Below are positions 48,264 through 57,880 of a DNA stretch of 64,000 bases, one piece after another. The notes under the pieces are model-generated. The model made no database searches and was not told the DNA's origin. It saw only the letters and a program-made list of their open reading frames with translations. The DNA is taken from NCBI RefSeq assembly GCF_003390865.1, contig NZ_QMEJ01000002.1, positions 372,001-436,000 on the forward strand, written 5' to 3'. This DNA is from Tropicimonas sp. IMCC34011 (GTDB lineage Bacteria > Pseudomonadota > Alphaproteobacteria > Rhodobacterales > Rhodobacteraceae). Positions within the stretch are counted from its first letter, which is position 1. Each line of letters begins with the position of its first letter. The position numbers were made by a program, and so were the translations under genes.

Positions 48264-49325
48264 ATGAGCCTGACCCGCCGACGCATCCTCGCCCTTCTGG
48301 CCGCCCTTCCCGGCAGCCGCGTCTCCGCGCAGGGGTTCGCCGGGATGGGCACCGCGGCTGAGGGCTTCGCGGTGCCCGATCGCACTCCCCTCGCCTTCCC
48401 CGCCGATCATGGCGCACATCCCCGCTTCCGCATCGAATGGTGGTACCTGACCGCCAATCTCGAAGCGCCGGACGGCACGCCGATGGGCCTGCAATGGACG
48501 CTCTTCCGATCCGCGCTGTCGCCGGGCGGCGGAGACCTCTGGTCCAGCCCGCAGCTCTGGATGGCCCATGCCGCGGTGACGACTCCCGATCGTCATTTCA
48601 GCGCCGAGCGTCTCGCCCGTGGCGGCGTCGGACAGGCCGGCGTCGAGGCCGACCCCTTCGCCGCCTGGATCGACGATTGGCGCCTCGCCGCGCGGGATGG
48701 CGGCACGCAGGCGCTCTCCGCGCTCGACGTGGGCGCGGGGGGCGAGAACTTTTCCTATCGCCTGGCCCTCCGCGCAGACGGGCCGCTGATCCTGCAAGGC
48801 GACGACGGGTATTCGGTGAAGTCCGCCGAGGGGCAGGCAAGCCGCTACTATTCCCAGCCGTTCTATAGCGCGGAGGGGGCGTTGCGGCTCGATGGCGAGG
48901 AGATCCCGGTCACGGGACGCGCCTGGCTCGACCGGGAATGGTCGTCGCAGCCCCTCTCGGAGACGCAGGAGGGGTGGGACTGGATCTCGCTCCATCTCTC
49001 CGGCGGCGCGAAACTGATGGGGTTCCGGCTCAGGGAAACGGGCGGCACGTTCTACGGCTCGGGCACCTGGATCGCCCCGGACGGCCGCGCGGTCCCCCTG
49101 CCGGACGGTGCGCTTGCCATGGATCCCCTGGGCAACGCCGAGGTGCAGGGGCGGCAGATCCCCGTCCGCTGGCGCGTGCGCCTGCCGCAGGAGGATCTCG
49201 ACATCACGTTGGAGGCGATCAACCCGGACGCCTGGATGGACGTCTCCTTCGCCTACTGGGAAGGCCCCGTCCGCATCGAGGGCTCCCACCAAGGGGTGGG
49301 GTACCTCGAGATGACGGGCTACTGA
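48264..49325 (+). CDS. Lipocalin-like (AttH/CrtC-related) secreted protein
   Basis: The 353-residue protein starts with a twin-arginine-like signal (MSLTRRRILALLAALPGSRV, cleavage near SAQ). The mature part has FRIEWWYLTANLEAPDGTPM, then MAHAAVTTPDRHF, RAWLDREWSSQPL and the final VGYLEMTGY. These are hallmarks of the AttH/CrtC-like two-lipocalin-domain family (COG5621), often predicted to carry or hydrate hydrophobic compounds. Homologues often neighbour an ABC exporter of the LolCDE/MacB type; none is present here. It starts 25 bases after mnhG and is convergent with mraY. Confidence 0.88.
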   Translation: MSLTRRRILALLAALPGSRVSAQGFAGMGTAAEGFAVPDRTPLAFPADHGAHPRFRIEWWYLTANLEAPDGTPMGLQWTLFRSALSPGGGDLWSSPQLWMAHAAVTTPDRHFSAERLARGGVGQAGVEADPFAAWIDDWRLAARDGGTQALSALDVGAGGENFSYRLALRADGPLILQGDDGYSVKSAEGQASRYYSQPFYSAEGALRLDGEEIPVTGRAWLDREWSSQPLSETQEGWDWISLHLSGGAKLMGFRLRETGGTFYGSGTWIAPDGRAVPLPDGALAMDPLGNAEVQGRQIPVRWRVRLPQEDLDITLEAINPDAWMDVSFAYWEGPVRIEGSHQGVGYLEMTGY

Positions 49326-49341
49326 CGCCTCCGACCTCCCC

Positions 49342-50427
49342 TCAGCGAACCTTGAGCGTCGCGAGACCGATCAGCGCGAGGATCAGCGAAATGATCCAGA
49401 ACCGGATGACGATCTGCGGCTCGGCCCATCCACGCTTCTCGAAATGATGGTGGATCGGCGCCATGAGGAAGACGCGCTTGCCGGTGCGTTTGAAGTACAT
49501 CACCTGGATGATGACGCTGAGCGCCTCGGCGACGAAGATGCCGCCGACGATGGCCAGGACGATCTCGTGCTTCGTCATCACCGCGATTGAGCCAAGCGCC
49601 CCGCCAAGGGCAAGGGAGCCGGTATCGCCCATGAACACCGCCGCCGGCGGGGCGTTGAACCACAAGAAGCCGAGGCCACCCCCGATCAGCGCGGCGACGA
49701 ATATCAGAAGCTCCCCGGTACCGGGCACGTAATGGACGCCGAGATACTCGGTGAAGTCCGTCCGGCCGACGGCGTAGGCGATGACGCCAAGCGTGCCGGC
49801 CGCGATCATCACCGGCATGATCGCCAGACCGTCGAGACCGTCCGTCAGGTTCACCGCGTTCGCGGCACCGACAATGACCAGCATCGAGAACGGCACGAAG
49901 AAGATGCCCAGGTTGATCAGAAGCTCGGCGTAGATCGGGAAGGCGAGTTGCCCTGTCAGGTCCTCGGGGTGGGACCATGCCGCCGCCGTACCTGCGATCC
50001 CCGCGATCAGGAGGCCGAGAAGGATGCGCACCCGCCCGGACACGCCCGCATGGCTGTTCTTCGTGACCTTCGCGTAATCGTCGGCGAACCCGAGCCCGCC
50101 GAAAGCGGCGGTGACGAAGAGCGTGATCAGTACATAGGGATTGTCGAGCCGTGCCCAGAGAAAGGTCGCGAAGCCGAGGGCGGAGAGGATCAGGAGCCCT
50201 CCCATCGTCGGCGTACCGGCCTTGGTCTGGATATGGGATTCCGGCCCATCCGTGCGGATCGGCTGACCGAAGCGCTGACGGCGACGCAGGAAGTCGATCA
50301 GCGGCCGTCCGAAAATGAAGCCGAAGATCAGCGCGGTGAAGAAGGCTCCGCCTGCGCGAAATGTGATGTAGCGGAAGAGATTGAAGAAATCGCCCCCGTC
50401 CGAAAGGCCGGTCAACCAGTAGAGCAC
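49342..50427 (-). CDS. mraY: Phospho-N-acetylmuramoyl-pentapeptide transferase
   Basis: The 361-residue, ten-helix enzyme makes lipid I from UDP-MurNAc-pentapeptide and undecaprenyl phosphate. The catalytic aspartates are visible in GFADDYAKV and [13 protein letters not shown], with [11 protein letters not shown] and [14 protein letters not shown] downstream. It starts with GTG at 50427 and is the last dcw gene visible at this end; the stop is convergent with the lipocalin-like gene. Confidence 0.97.
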   Translation of the reverse strand: MLYWLTGLSDGGDFFNLFRYITFRAGGAFFTALIFGFIFGRPLIDFLRRRQRFGQPIRTDGPESHIQTKAGTPTMGGLLILSALGFATFLWARLDNPYVLITLFVTAAFGGLGFADDYAKVTKNSHAGVSGRVRILLGLLIAGIAGTAAAWSHPEDLTGQLAFPIYAELLINLGIFFVPFSMLVIVGAANAVNLTDGLDGLAIMPVMIAAGTLGVIAYAVGRTDFTEYLGVHYVPGTGELLIFVAALIGGGLGFLWFNAPPAAVFMGDTGSLALGGALGSIAVMTKHEIVLAIVGGIFVAEALSVIIQVMYFKRTGKRVFLMAPIHHHFEKRGWAEPQIVIRFWIISLILALIGLATLKVR

Positions 50428-50448
50428 GCGCTCCGCTCCCTTGTTTCT

Positions 50449-51897
50449 CTAGATTTCGTCGGTCTCGTCGGCCGCGCGGGAGTGACCGATATTTCGGATC
50501 GCGTCAACGACGCGCGCAAGGCCGACGCCGAGCGATCCCTTGACCAGCACGATATCGCCGGCATCGACCAGCGCCCGCACCTCAGCCGCGAGATCGGCGG
50601 CGGCCTCCACCGCCATCCCCTGCTGGTCCTCTGGCAGCACCTCGTGAAGCGCAGCCATGCGCGGCCCAACGACATGCACAAGGTCGATCCGTGCCATCGA
50701 CGGATCCTCTGCCAAGGCCGCGTGGAGCTCTTTCTCTCCCGACCCGAGCTCCAGCATGTCGCCGAGAATCGCGATCCGCCGCCCGCGCCCGACGCGTCCT
50801 TGCCCGTCCTGCGGGGTGAGCGCGACCAGCGTGCCGAGGGCCGCGGAGACGGACGCCGGGTTGGCGTTGTAGGAATCGTCGATCAGGTCGAAGCCCAGAC
50901 CGGGCTCCGCGCGCGGATCGAGCTGGACCCGTTCCCGCGCGCCGCGGCCCTCGTACGGCGTCCAGTTGCCCAGATCGCCGAGCGCGATGGCGGTGTCGGC
51001 CCCGGCGGCGGCGGCGGCGGCGAGCGCCGCAAGCCCGTTCATCGCGAAATGTGCGCCGGCGGTTCTGAGGCGGAAGACGAGAGGTCCGCCCTGCCCCGTC
51101 GCCTGCACGACCGTCACGCCGCCGGCGATCTCCGCTGAGCCGAGATGCCAAACCGCGCCGTCCTCGCGCCCGAACGTCACGATCCGCGCGCCAGCGGACC
51201 GGGCGGCCTCGAGCAGGATCGGGGTCGTTTCGAGGTCGGCATTGACGATCGCCACGCCGCCCGGCTGCAGACCGCCGAAGATCGCCGCCTTCTCCTCCGC
51301 GATTCCCTCGATCCGTCCGAAGGCGGCGAGATGCGCCGGCGCGACCGTGGTCACGATCGCAACGTGCGGGCGGGCGAGCGCGGCCAGCGGAGCGATCTCG
51401 CCCGGGTTGCTCATGCCGATCTCGATCACGGCGAAGTTTGCATCGGCCGGCATCCGCGCCAGCGTCAGCGGAACGCCCCAGTGGTTGTTGTAGCTCTTCT
51501 CGGCGGCATGGACGTCGCCCTGCCCCGCAAGGATAGCGCGCAGCATCTCCTTGGTGGAGGTCTTGCCGACGGAGCCCGTCACGCCGATGACGCGGGCCCG
51601 GCTTCGCGCGCGCCCGGCAGCGCCGAGGGCTCGCAGGGCCTCCATCACGTCGCCGGCGAGAAGCAGCGGCGCATCCTCCGCAACACCTTCCGGGATGCGG
51701 GAGACGAGAGCGGCGGCGGCTCCCTTCCGCAGGGCGTCGGCGACAAAATCATGCCCGTCGCGCATATCGGTCAGCGCGACGAAGAGATCGCCCGGCTCGA
51801 TCGTTCGCGTGTCGATCGAAAGACCCGTCGCGGTCCAGTCTCCGCGCGCTTCCGCACCGGTTGCCTCGGCGGCCTCTGCCGCGGTCCAGAGGCTCAC
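50449..51897 (-). CDS. murF: UDP-N-acetylmuramoyl-tripeptide-D-alanyl-D-alanine ligase
   Basis: The 482-residue Mur ligase adds D-Ala-D-Ala to the UDP-MurNAc-tripeptide. The ATP loop is GVTGSVGKTSTKEML (about 108-122), followed by SYNNHWGVPLTLARM and VIEIGMSNPGEI; DSYNANPASV marks the substrate site. It starts with GTG overlapping the murE stop by four bases. Confidence 0.96.
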   Translation of the reverse strand: MSLWTAAEAAEATGAEARGDWTATGLSIDTRTIEPGDLFVALTDMRDGHDFVADALRKGAAAALVSRIPEGVAEDAPLLLAGDVMEALRALGAAGRARSRARVIGVTGSVGKTSTKEMLRAILAGQGDVHAAEKSYNNHWGVPLTLARMPADANFAVIEIGMSNPGEIAPLAALARPHVAIVTTVAPAHLAAFGRIEGIAEEKAAIFGGLQPGGVAIVNADLETTPILLEAARSAGARIVTFGREDGAVWHLGSAEIAGGVTVVQATGQGGPLVFRLRTAGAHFAMNGLAALAAAAAAGADTAIALGDLGNWTPYEGRGARERVQLDPRAEPGLGFDLIDDSYNANPASVSAALGTLVALTPQDGQGRVGRGRRIAILGDMLELGSGEKELHAALAEDPSMARIDLVHVVGPRMAALHEVLPEDQQGMAVEAAADLAAEVRALVDAGDIVLVKGSLGVGLARVVDAIRNIGHSRAADETDEI

Positions 51898-53384
51898 GAG
51901 ACGTGCCCGTCGAGAGCGGCCACGGCGACGGAGGCCTGCTCCACGTCATCGAAGGGATAGACCGTGTCGCCCACGATCTGTCCGGTCTCGTGTCCTTTTC
52001 CGGCGATCAGGAGCGCATCTCCCGGCTGCAGGGCATCGACGCCGCGCAGGATCGCCTCCGCCCGGTCACCGACCTCGATCCCGCCGGGGCAGGATGCCAG
52101 AATCGCGGAGCGGATCAGGGCGGCGTCCTCGGAGCGGGGGTTGTCGTCCGTCACGATGGCGACGTCCGCATGCTCGGCCACGGCCGCGCCCATCAACGGA
52201 CGTTTGCCCCTGTCCCGGTCCCCGCCCGCACCGAAGACGCAGATGAGGCGCCCCATGACATGCGGGCGCAGGGCCTGAAGGGCGGTGGCGAGGGCGTCGG
52301 GGGTGTGGGCGTAGTCGACATAGACCGGTGCCCCGCTTTCCCGCGTCGCCGCGAGCTGCATTCGCCCACGCACGCCCCGAAGCTGCGGCAAGGCGTTGAA
52401 GACCTCGGCCGGGTCGGAGCCGCCGGCGATGCAGAGGCCGGCTGCGACGAGAACGTTCTCGGATTGGAAGCCCCCGATCAGCGGCAGGCGCACCTGACGG
52501 ACGGTGTCGTTCCAGACGAAGCGCAGGTCCTGACCCGTCGGATCGAAGCGGAGGCCGGCAATCCGGAGATGACATTCGGCGCCGCGGCCGACGCGGATGA
52601 CTTCCTGCCCGATCCCGTCGGCGATCGCCTCCAGAACCGGGCCCTTCTCGTCGTCCATGTGGATGACGGCGACCCCGTCCTCATCCAGAACCCGGGTGAA
52701 GAGGGAGGCCTTGGCGTCGAAGTACTCGTCGAAACCCGCGTGGTAGTCGAGATGATCCTGGCTGAAGTTCGTGAACCCCGCCGCGGCGAGGCGCACCCCG
52801 TCGAGCCGCCGCTGGGACAGGCCGTGAGAGGAAGCTTCCATGGCCGCATGGGTGACGCCGGCCTCCGCAGCCCCGGACAGCATGCGGTGCAGCGTGATCG
52901 GCTCGGGCGTGGTGTGAGCCAGCGGCGCCTCCCAGGATCCCTCGATCCCGGTCGTGCCGACATTGACCGCCGAAAGCCCCATCGCCATCCAGATCTGACG
53001 GGCGAAGGAGGCGACCGAGGTCTTGCCGTTCGTCCCGGTCACGGCAACGACGACATCGGGCTGCGCGCCGAACCACAGCGCGGCGGCATAGGCCAGCGCC
53101 TCCCGCGGGTCCTCGGTGACGATCAGCACAGCGTCCGATCCGGCGAGGGCCGGCGCCGCGACGCGCGCCCCCTCGCTGTCGGTCAGGAGTGCGACCGCGC
53201 CGCGCTCGAGGGCCGTCTCGGCGAAGGTGGCACCGTGGATCGCCGTTCCCGGCAGCGCGGCGAAGAGATCGCCCGGCCGGACCTGCCGACTGTCGACCGC
53301 GAGGCCCGTGATCCGCGCCTCTGCGCCGCCCTGCCCCGTGAGGCCGAGATCGGCCAGCGAAGCCTCGTGCGTTCGTCCGTCCAT
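51894..53384 (-). CDS. murE: UDP-MurNAc-tripeptide synthetase (meso-DAP adding)
   Basis: The 496-residue Mur ligase adds meso-diaminopimelate to UDP-MurNAc-L-Ala-D-Glu. It has TGTNGKTSVASF, the MEASSHGL segment, YVDYAHTPDAL and the DNPR motif (TDDNPRSED) that selects meso-DAP. ATG 53384 is chosen for its AGGGGG spacing of 10 bases; ATG 53405 would add seven residues. 50 bases separate it from ftsI. Confidence 0.95.
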   Translation of the reverse strand: MDGRTHEASLADLGLTGQGGAEARITGLAVDSRQVRPGDLFAALPGTAIHGATFAETALERGAVALLTDSEGARVAAPALAGSDAVLIVTEDPREALAYAAALWFGAQPDVVVAVTGTNGKTSVASFARQIWMAMGLSAVNVGTTGIEGSWEAPLAHTTPEPITLHRMLSGAAEAGVTHAAMEASSHGLSQRRLDGVRLAAAGFTNFSQDHLDYHAGFDEYFDAKASLFTRVLDEDGVAVIHMDDEKGPVLEAIADGIGQEVIRVGRGAECHLRIAGLRFDPTGQDLRFVWNDTVRQVRLPLIGGFQSENVLVAAGLCIAGGSDPAEVFNALPQLRGVRGRMQLAATRESGAPVYVDYAHTPDALATALQALRPHVMGRLICVFGAGGDRDRGKRPLMGAAVAEHADVAIVTDDNPRSEDAALIRSAILASCPGGIEVGDRAEAILRGVDALQPGDALLIAGKGHETGQIVGDTVYPFDDVEQASVAVAALDGHVS

Positions 53385-53434
53385 GTATGCAAGGCCCCCT
53401 GCCATGCTTGTGGCGCGGCCGTCCGCGGCCTGCG

Positions 53435-55222
53435 TCAGAGATTGGCCGGTATTAACGCAGCCTCCTGAGAAGGTTCAACGGCCGGTCTCAGCCCCAGGAG
53501 CGGCGCGATGCGTTCGATCATGGCTGCCGCTACGGGAACCGCGGTCCACCCCGCGGTCCGGCGCGGCATCGAGCCGATCGTGTCCTCGCCCTCGTCCAGC
53601 GTGACGATGAGTACGTACTTCGGATCGCTCGCCGGGAACGTCGACGCGAAGGTCGCGATGACACGGTCCTTGTAGTAGCCGCCGGTGGGCTTCGGCTTGT
53701 CGGCGGAGCCCGTCTTGCCGGCGACCTCGTAGCCGACCACGTCCCCGAAGCTGGCCGTCCCTTCGGTCACCACCGCGCGCAGCATGTCCACCGACGCCCG
53801 CGACGTCCGCTCGCTGATGATGCGCTCGCCGTTCTGGGGCCCGGCCTGCTTCACCAGCGTCGGGTGCACGCGCGTGCCGCCGTTCACGATGGTGGAATAG
53901 GCCGCGGCGAGGTGCAGCGGGCTGGCGGACAGACCGTGGCCGTAGCTGATCGTCATGGTCGAGATCTCGGACCATTTCGGCGGCAGGAGCGGCTTGCCGG
54001 TCGGCGCTTCGACCATCTCGATCTCAGTCGGCTTGGTGAAGCCCAGGGAGGCGAGGAAGTCCTTCTGCCGCTCTGCTCCGATGTCCATCGCGATATGCGC
54101 CGTGCCGATGTTGGAGCTCTCGACGATCACGTTCTTGACCGAAAGGGTCGGCCCGTAATCGTGGAAGTCGCGTATCCTGTAGCGCCCCCAGACCAGCGGT
54201 CCCTTCGTGTCGATCATCGTATCGGGGTTCACGAGGCCGAGTTCCATGGCCTGCGCCACGGCGAAGATCTTGAAGACGGAGCCCAGCTCGTACACCCCCT
54301 GAACCGCGCGGTTGAAGAGAGGGCTCTCTGACGGGTCGTTGCCGGAGGCGAGCGGCCGGGGCCGGTCGTTGGGATCGAAATCCGGCAGCGAGAGCATCGA
54401 GATGACCTCGCCGGTATGCACATCCATCAGGACGGCGGCGGCGCCGCGGGCATTCATCAGACGCATCCCGCCGCCGAGGACCTCGCGCGCCGCGCTCTGA
54501 ACTGTCATGTCGAGGGAGAGGGCAAGCGGCGCCCCGCCCTGCGCCGGATCGCGCAGATACTCGTCGAACGCCTTTTCGACGCCGGCGGTGCCGATCACCT
54601 CGGCGGCGTTCACGTCCTCCTTCTCGAAGCGCGATCCGCCGAGGATGTGCGCCGCGAGCGGGCCGTTGGGATAGAGGCGCATCTCGCGCGGGCCGAAGAG
54701 CAGGCCCGGCTCGCCGATGTCGTGGACCGCCTGCATCTGTTCGGGGCTCATCTGGCGGCGCAGCCAGATGAACTTCCGCTCCCCGGTGAACCAGCCGCGC
54801 AGGCGCTCCTCGTCCATCTCGTCGGGAAAGAGCGCAGCCAGCTCGCGCGCGGCCCGCTCGGGCTCCACCATCAGGTGCGGCTGTGCATAGAGCGAGCGCG
54901 TCACGAGGTTGGTGGCGAGGATCCGTCCGTTGCGGTCGGTGATGTCCGCGCGCTGCGTGACGATCTGCTGCCCCGCGCTCGCGACCTTCGGCTCGGCCGG
55001 TTCGACATTGGCCAGAATCCCCATCCGCACGCCGATCGTGGCATAGGCGGCGAAGAAGCAGAGGCCGAGGACGAGGAGACGCCCCTGCGCCCGCAGGCGC
55101 TTGCGATCCCGGTCCGCATCACGGCGCTTGCGGCGATTCTCGCGCTCGATCAGGCCGGGATCCTCACCGTCCTCGCGGGCCTTGAGGATACGGGCGAGCG
55201 GACGAAGGGGCGTGCGGATCAT
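53435..55222 (-). CDS. ftsI: Septal peptidoglycan transpeptidase FtsI (PBP3)
   Basis: The 595-residue class B penicillin-binding protein has a basic cytoplasmic tail, one membrane helix (about 48-68), a dimerisation domain (RADITDRNGRILATNL) and a transpeptidase domain with Ser315-V-F-K, SSN at 369-371 and KTG at 503-505. It cross-links septal peptidoglycan with FtsW. Overlaps ftsL by four bases. Confidence 0.96.
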   Translation of the reverse strand: MIRTPLRPLARILKAREDGEDPGLIERENRRKRRDADRDRKRLRAQGRLLVLGLCFFAAYATIGVRMGILANVEPAEPKVASAGQQIVTQRADITDRNGRILATNLVTRSLYAQPHLMVEPERAARELAALFPDEMDEERLRGWFTGERKFIWLRRQMSPEQMQAVHDIGEPGLLFGPREMRLYPNGPLAAHILGGSRFEKEDVNAAEVIGTAGVEKAFDEYLRDPAQGGAPLALSLDMTVQSAAREVLGGGMRLMNARGAAAVLMDVHTGEVISMLSLPDFDPNDRPRPLASGNDPSESPLFNRAVQGVYELGSVFKIFAVAQAMELGLVNPDTMIDTKGPLVWGRYRIRDFHDYGPTLSVKNVIVESSNIGTAHIAMDIGAERQKDFLASLGFTKPTEIEMVEAPTGKPLLPPKWSEISTMTISYGHGLSASPLHLAAAYSTIVNGGTRVHPTLVKQAGPQNGERIISERTSRASVDMLRAVVTEGTASFGDVVGYEVAGKTGSADKPKPTGGYYKDRVIATFASTFPASDPKYVLIVTLDEGEDTIGSMPRRTAGWTAVPVAAAMIERIAPLLGLRPAVEPSQEAALIPANL

Positions 55223-55587
55223 GGCCAGTCCTCACCGTCGGGGGCGAATTGGGGAACCACGCCGACGAGGTCGACCGTCGCGCCGACGCGCGCCAGCCCC
55301 GCCGGGGGATAGGGAAGTTGATCGGGCCGTGCGAACTGGGTCTTCTCGACCGGCAGGAGCCCGAGCTTGTCGAAGTTCATCTCCGCGAGGTCCGCAAGCC
55401 GCGAGGGCCGGTTGAGATACGCCCATTCAGCCTTCAGGATCGACAGCGTTTCGCGCAGGCGACCGATGTCCCGGCTGACCTCCGAGTTGGCGCGGATCGA
55501 CGCCTGCGTGCGGTAGTTCTCCTGATACGCCCAGAATGCCAAAGCCATGACCGCGAGTGCGGAGGCGACGTAGAGAAGTCCTCTCAT
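55219..55587 (-). CDS. ftsL: Cell-division protein FtsL
   Basis: The 122-residue bitopic protein has a membrane helix near the N-terminus ([20 protein letters not shown]) and a periplasmic coiled coil ([20 protein letters not shown], then [12 protein letters not shown]). ATG 55587 overlaps the rsmH stop; a GTG eight codons earlier is less likely. Identification relies on topology and position between rsmH and ftsI. Confidence 0.9.
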   Translation of the reverse strand: MRGLLYVASALAVMALAFWAYQENYRTQASIRANSEVSRDIGRLRETLSILKAEWAYLNRPSRLADLAEMNFDKLGLLPVEKTQFARPDQLPYPPAGLARVGATVDLVGVVPQFAPDGEDWP

Positions 55588-56594
55588 TCCCTGTTCCCCG
55601 TTTCCAGCCACCAGTCTTTCGGCCCGGGCAGGCCGAGCGCGCTGCGCCGGGGCGGATTCGCCTCGGCTTCTGTTCTGAACGCGACGCGCAGCTTCGCCGA
55701 GCGCGCGCGCGGATTGCCTGCGATCTCCGCGTCGCCGGGCGCAGTTGCCTTGCGGCGGCGCTGTTCGAATCGCGGCGTGCGCGGCGCCATCACCGGCGCA
55801 TGGCGGCTGCCCTGCCCTCCGGCGCCGGTCTGCTCCGTGAAATATCTCTTCACCACGCGATCCTCCAGCGAATGGAAGGTCACGACAGCTAGCGCGCCGC
55901 CCGGTTTCAGAGCGCGCTCGGCGGCGGCAAGCCCGCGGGCCAGCTCGCCCATCTCGTCGTTCACCGCGATCCGGATCGCCTGAAAGGAGCGCGTCGCGGG
56001 ATGCATCTGGCCCGGCTTCTGGCGCGGCAGACAGGACGCGATCACCTCCGCCAGCTGCCCGGTCGTCTCGAACGGCCGGGCGCGCAAGATGGCCCGCGCA
56101 ATCCGGCGGGACGCGCGCTCTTCGCCGTAGTGGAAGAGGATGTCGGCGAGCTCCTCCTCCTCGGCGGTGTTCACGAGGTCCGCGGCGCTCGGGCCGTCAT
56201 TGCCCATGCGCATGTCGAGCGGGCCGTCCTTCTGAAAGGAGAAGCCGCGCTCCGGGCGGTCGATCTGCATGGAGGAGACGCCGAGGTCGAGCGCGACGCC
56301 GTCCAGCGCATCTCCCTGCGCATCCAGCTCGGAAAACCGGGAGAGGCGGAGGTCGAGCCGATCCCCCCAGCGCGCCTGCATCGCCGCGGCGGCTTCGATG
56401 GCGGTGGGATCCCGGTCGAGCCCGATCACCCGGTCCGCCCCGGCCTGCAGCAGTCGCTCGGTATAGCCGCCCGCGCCGAACGTCCCGTCGAGCCAGGTCC
56501 CGCTGACCGGAGAAACCTCTTCGATCAGCGCATCGATGAGCACCGGAACGTGCGGACCCTTCGGTGCTTCGGAAGCCGTGCCGGCCGATGCCAT
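55584..56594 (-). CDS. rsmH: 16S rRNA (cytosine1402-N4)-methyltransferase
   Basis: The 336-residue SAM-dependent enzyme opens [15 protein letters not shown] and has [18 protein letters not shown] for SAM binding, [31 protein letters not shown] and [14 protein letters not shown]. All RsmH hallmarks and the length are normal. Starts three bases after the mraZ stop. Confidence 0.97.
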   Translation of the reverse strand: MASAGTASEAPKGPHVPVLIDALIEEVSPVSGTWLDGTFGAGGYTERLLQAGADRVIGLDRDPTAIEAAAAMQARWGDRLDLRLSRFSELDAQGDALDGVALDLGVSSMQIDRPERGFSFQKDGPLDMRMGNDGPSAADLVNTAEEEELADILFHYGEERASRRIARAILRARPFETTGQLAEVIASCLPRQKPGQMHPATRSFQAIRIAVNDEMGELARGLAAAERALKPGGALAVVTFHSLEDRVVKRYFTEQTGAGGQGSRHAPVMAPRTPRFEQRRRKATAPGDAEIAGNPRARSAKLRVAFRTEAEANPPRRSALGLPGPKDWWLETGNRE

Positions 56595-56597
56595 GGC

Positions 56598-57107
56598 TCA
56601 GACCCCCCCGTCCGGATCGAAGAACAGCGATTGCGGGTCGAAATCGGTATCGTCATCCTCGTCGATCGGCGCATCGAAGATCGGGCCGCGGAGCCGTTCG
56701 AAGACGGCGGGGTTCCAGATCTGGAAGGTCGCGCCGGCGCCGGTCATGTAGACATCCGTCGTGTCGCCGAGTTTCGCGCGCATCCGGGGATTGAGAACGA
56801 GCCGGCCATTATCGTCGAGACGAACCTTCGCGGAGAGACCGTAATAGATTCGCTCGACCTTGCGGCGGGTTTCGGACCCCATCGGCATCGCCGAAATGCG
56901 GCGGTCGACTTCCTGAATTCCCTCGGCCGAATGGCATTCGAGGTACTTCTGGGCCGGGTGGCCGTAAACGACTGTAAGTTCTGGATTTTTTCCGTCGACC
57001 GCGCTGGAATCCTGGGCAAGGAGCACACGACGAAAATCAGCCAGGATCGAGATCCTGCCCTTTCCGTCCAATTTGTGCAGGCCTTCGCCCCGGAACGTTT
57101 CCTGCAA
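56598..57107 (-). CDS. mraZ: MraZ transcriptional regulator of the dcw cluster
   Basis: The product has two AbrB-like MraZ repeats: FRGEGLHKLDGKGRISILAD and KVRLDDNGRLVLNPRMRAKL, plus an acidic tail of about 25 residues (IDEDDDTDFDPQ). No ATG fits; I favour TTG 57107, with GAGGG 11 bases upstream, giving 169 residues. TTG 57125 would give 175. A rare start would keep this repressor's level low. MraZ binds TGGG-type repeats upstream of its own operon; such repeats are seen at 57383-57397. Confidence 0.92.
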   Translation of the reverse strand: MQETFRGEGLHKLDGKGRISILADFRRVLLAQDSSAVDGKNPELTVVYGHPAQKYLECHSAEGIQEVDRRISAMPMGSETRRKVERIYYGLSAKVRLDDNGRLVLNPRMRAKLGDTTDVYMTGAGATFQIWNPAVFERLRGPIFDAPIDEDDDTDFDPQSLFFDPDGGV

Positions 57108-57138
57108 CGCGTGCCACGCCCTCAATTACCGCCCCAGG

Positions 57139-57184
57139 AAAAGAAAAACGGCGGATCGGACTGCTGCCATTGTCCGATCCGCCG
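57139..57184 (-). terminator. Strong terminator in the mraZ leader
   Basis: Leftward, CGGCGGATCGGA and TCCGATCCGCCG form a perfect 12-bp stem around a 12-base loop, followed by TTTTTCTTTT. It ends 31 bases before the proposed mraZ start, so it must attenuate the operon or end a leader RNA. Confidence 0.9.
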
Positions 57185-57350
57185 CCCTCGTCCCATTACT
57201 GGGTTCGTCCGATCGCGGAGCCACCTGGGGGGATGTCTGCTCGCTGCGCGCCGGATCTCTTTTTTATCGAGTAGCGGATTGCCTGTATGAAACCTGACTT
57301 GGGGAAGTCTTTGCGGTGCTCTTTGTCGGCCCGCTTTTTTGGTTCCGCTC
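57139..57350 (-). ncRNA. UpsM-like small RNA from the dcw leader (putative)
   Basis: R. sphaeroides produces the abundant sRNA UpsM (about 200 nt) by premature termination in the long mraZ leader. Here a terminator sits at the equivalent place and MraZ-box-like repeats lie about 200 bases upstream of it. The 5' end shown is an estimate from that spacing; a TTGAGA near 57357 may belong to the promoter. Primary-sequence similarity to UpsM was not tested. Confidence 0.45.
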
Positions 57351-57382
57351 TCAACGTAGGAAAGTTTTGGCATGGAGCGGCT

Positions 57383-57397
57383 GCCCACGCAAGCCCA
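57383..57397 (-). promoter_or_regulatory. Candidate MraZ boxes
   Basis: On the mraZ strand TGGGC-TTGCG-TGGGC forms two direct repeats with a 10-base period, matching the known MraZ pattern of TGGG-type repeats separated by five bases. A degenerate third unit lies 20 bases upstream (TGGAC). Confidence 0.55.
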
Positions 57398-57700
57398 TGA
57401 AATGGGAGATGCGTCCATTGGTGGAGATTCGCGCTGACTCACGGGGCGGCCCGGAGTCAAGCGCAGGCCGCCAGACCATGCCGATGTTGATGTAAAACGG
57501 CCTCTTTTCACCACATATAGCGATGCGCCCTATGAAATCGACGGGGAGGCTGACGTGGCTGGATGACCCGGCTGCAACAGGTCGAAGGGCAAAATGCCAG
57601 TGCGCTGGAAAGCGTGCTTGACGGGTTACCCACAGAATCACGCGCGATTCACGACTGATCGCGGCGCTGTGATCTCTGAAATGGGTTCAGGATGGAAGGT

Positions 57701-57721
57701 GCGTGGGAATTTGCCCCACGC
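57701..57721. promoter_or_regulatory. Inverted repeat between apbC and mraZ
   Basis: Perfect GCGTGGG-AATTTGC-CCCACGC. It lies 160 bases beyond the apbC stop within the 773-bp gap 57108-57880. Besides this, the leader RNA and MraZ boxes, I see no gene in that gap. Function unknown; it lacks a T run. Confidence 0.35.
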
Positions 57722-57880
57722 CGCTGGGACAAATTCGCAACGTCTGCAGCAAGATCAATGTGTTATAGGGGGTTTGCGCCCGCCGGGGCGGGCGGACCGG
57801 GCCGCCGACCCGGTCCGGTCACCACGAAATCCGCCCTGCGCCGCGACTCGCCGGCCAGGCCGGGGGGCGGCGATGGGATT

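Noticed and set aside
57600-57680. Possible replication origin from a TTACCCACA DnaA-box-like sequence near the dcw leader
   Set aside because: Only one imperfect box is present, with no cluster, AT-rich unwinding region or dnaA/gidA/hemE context.
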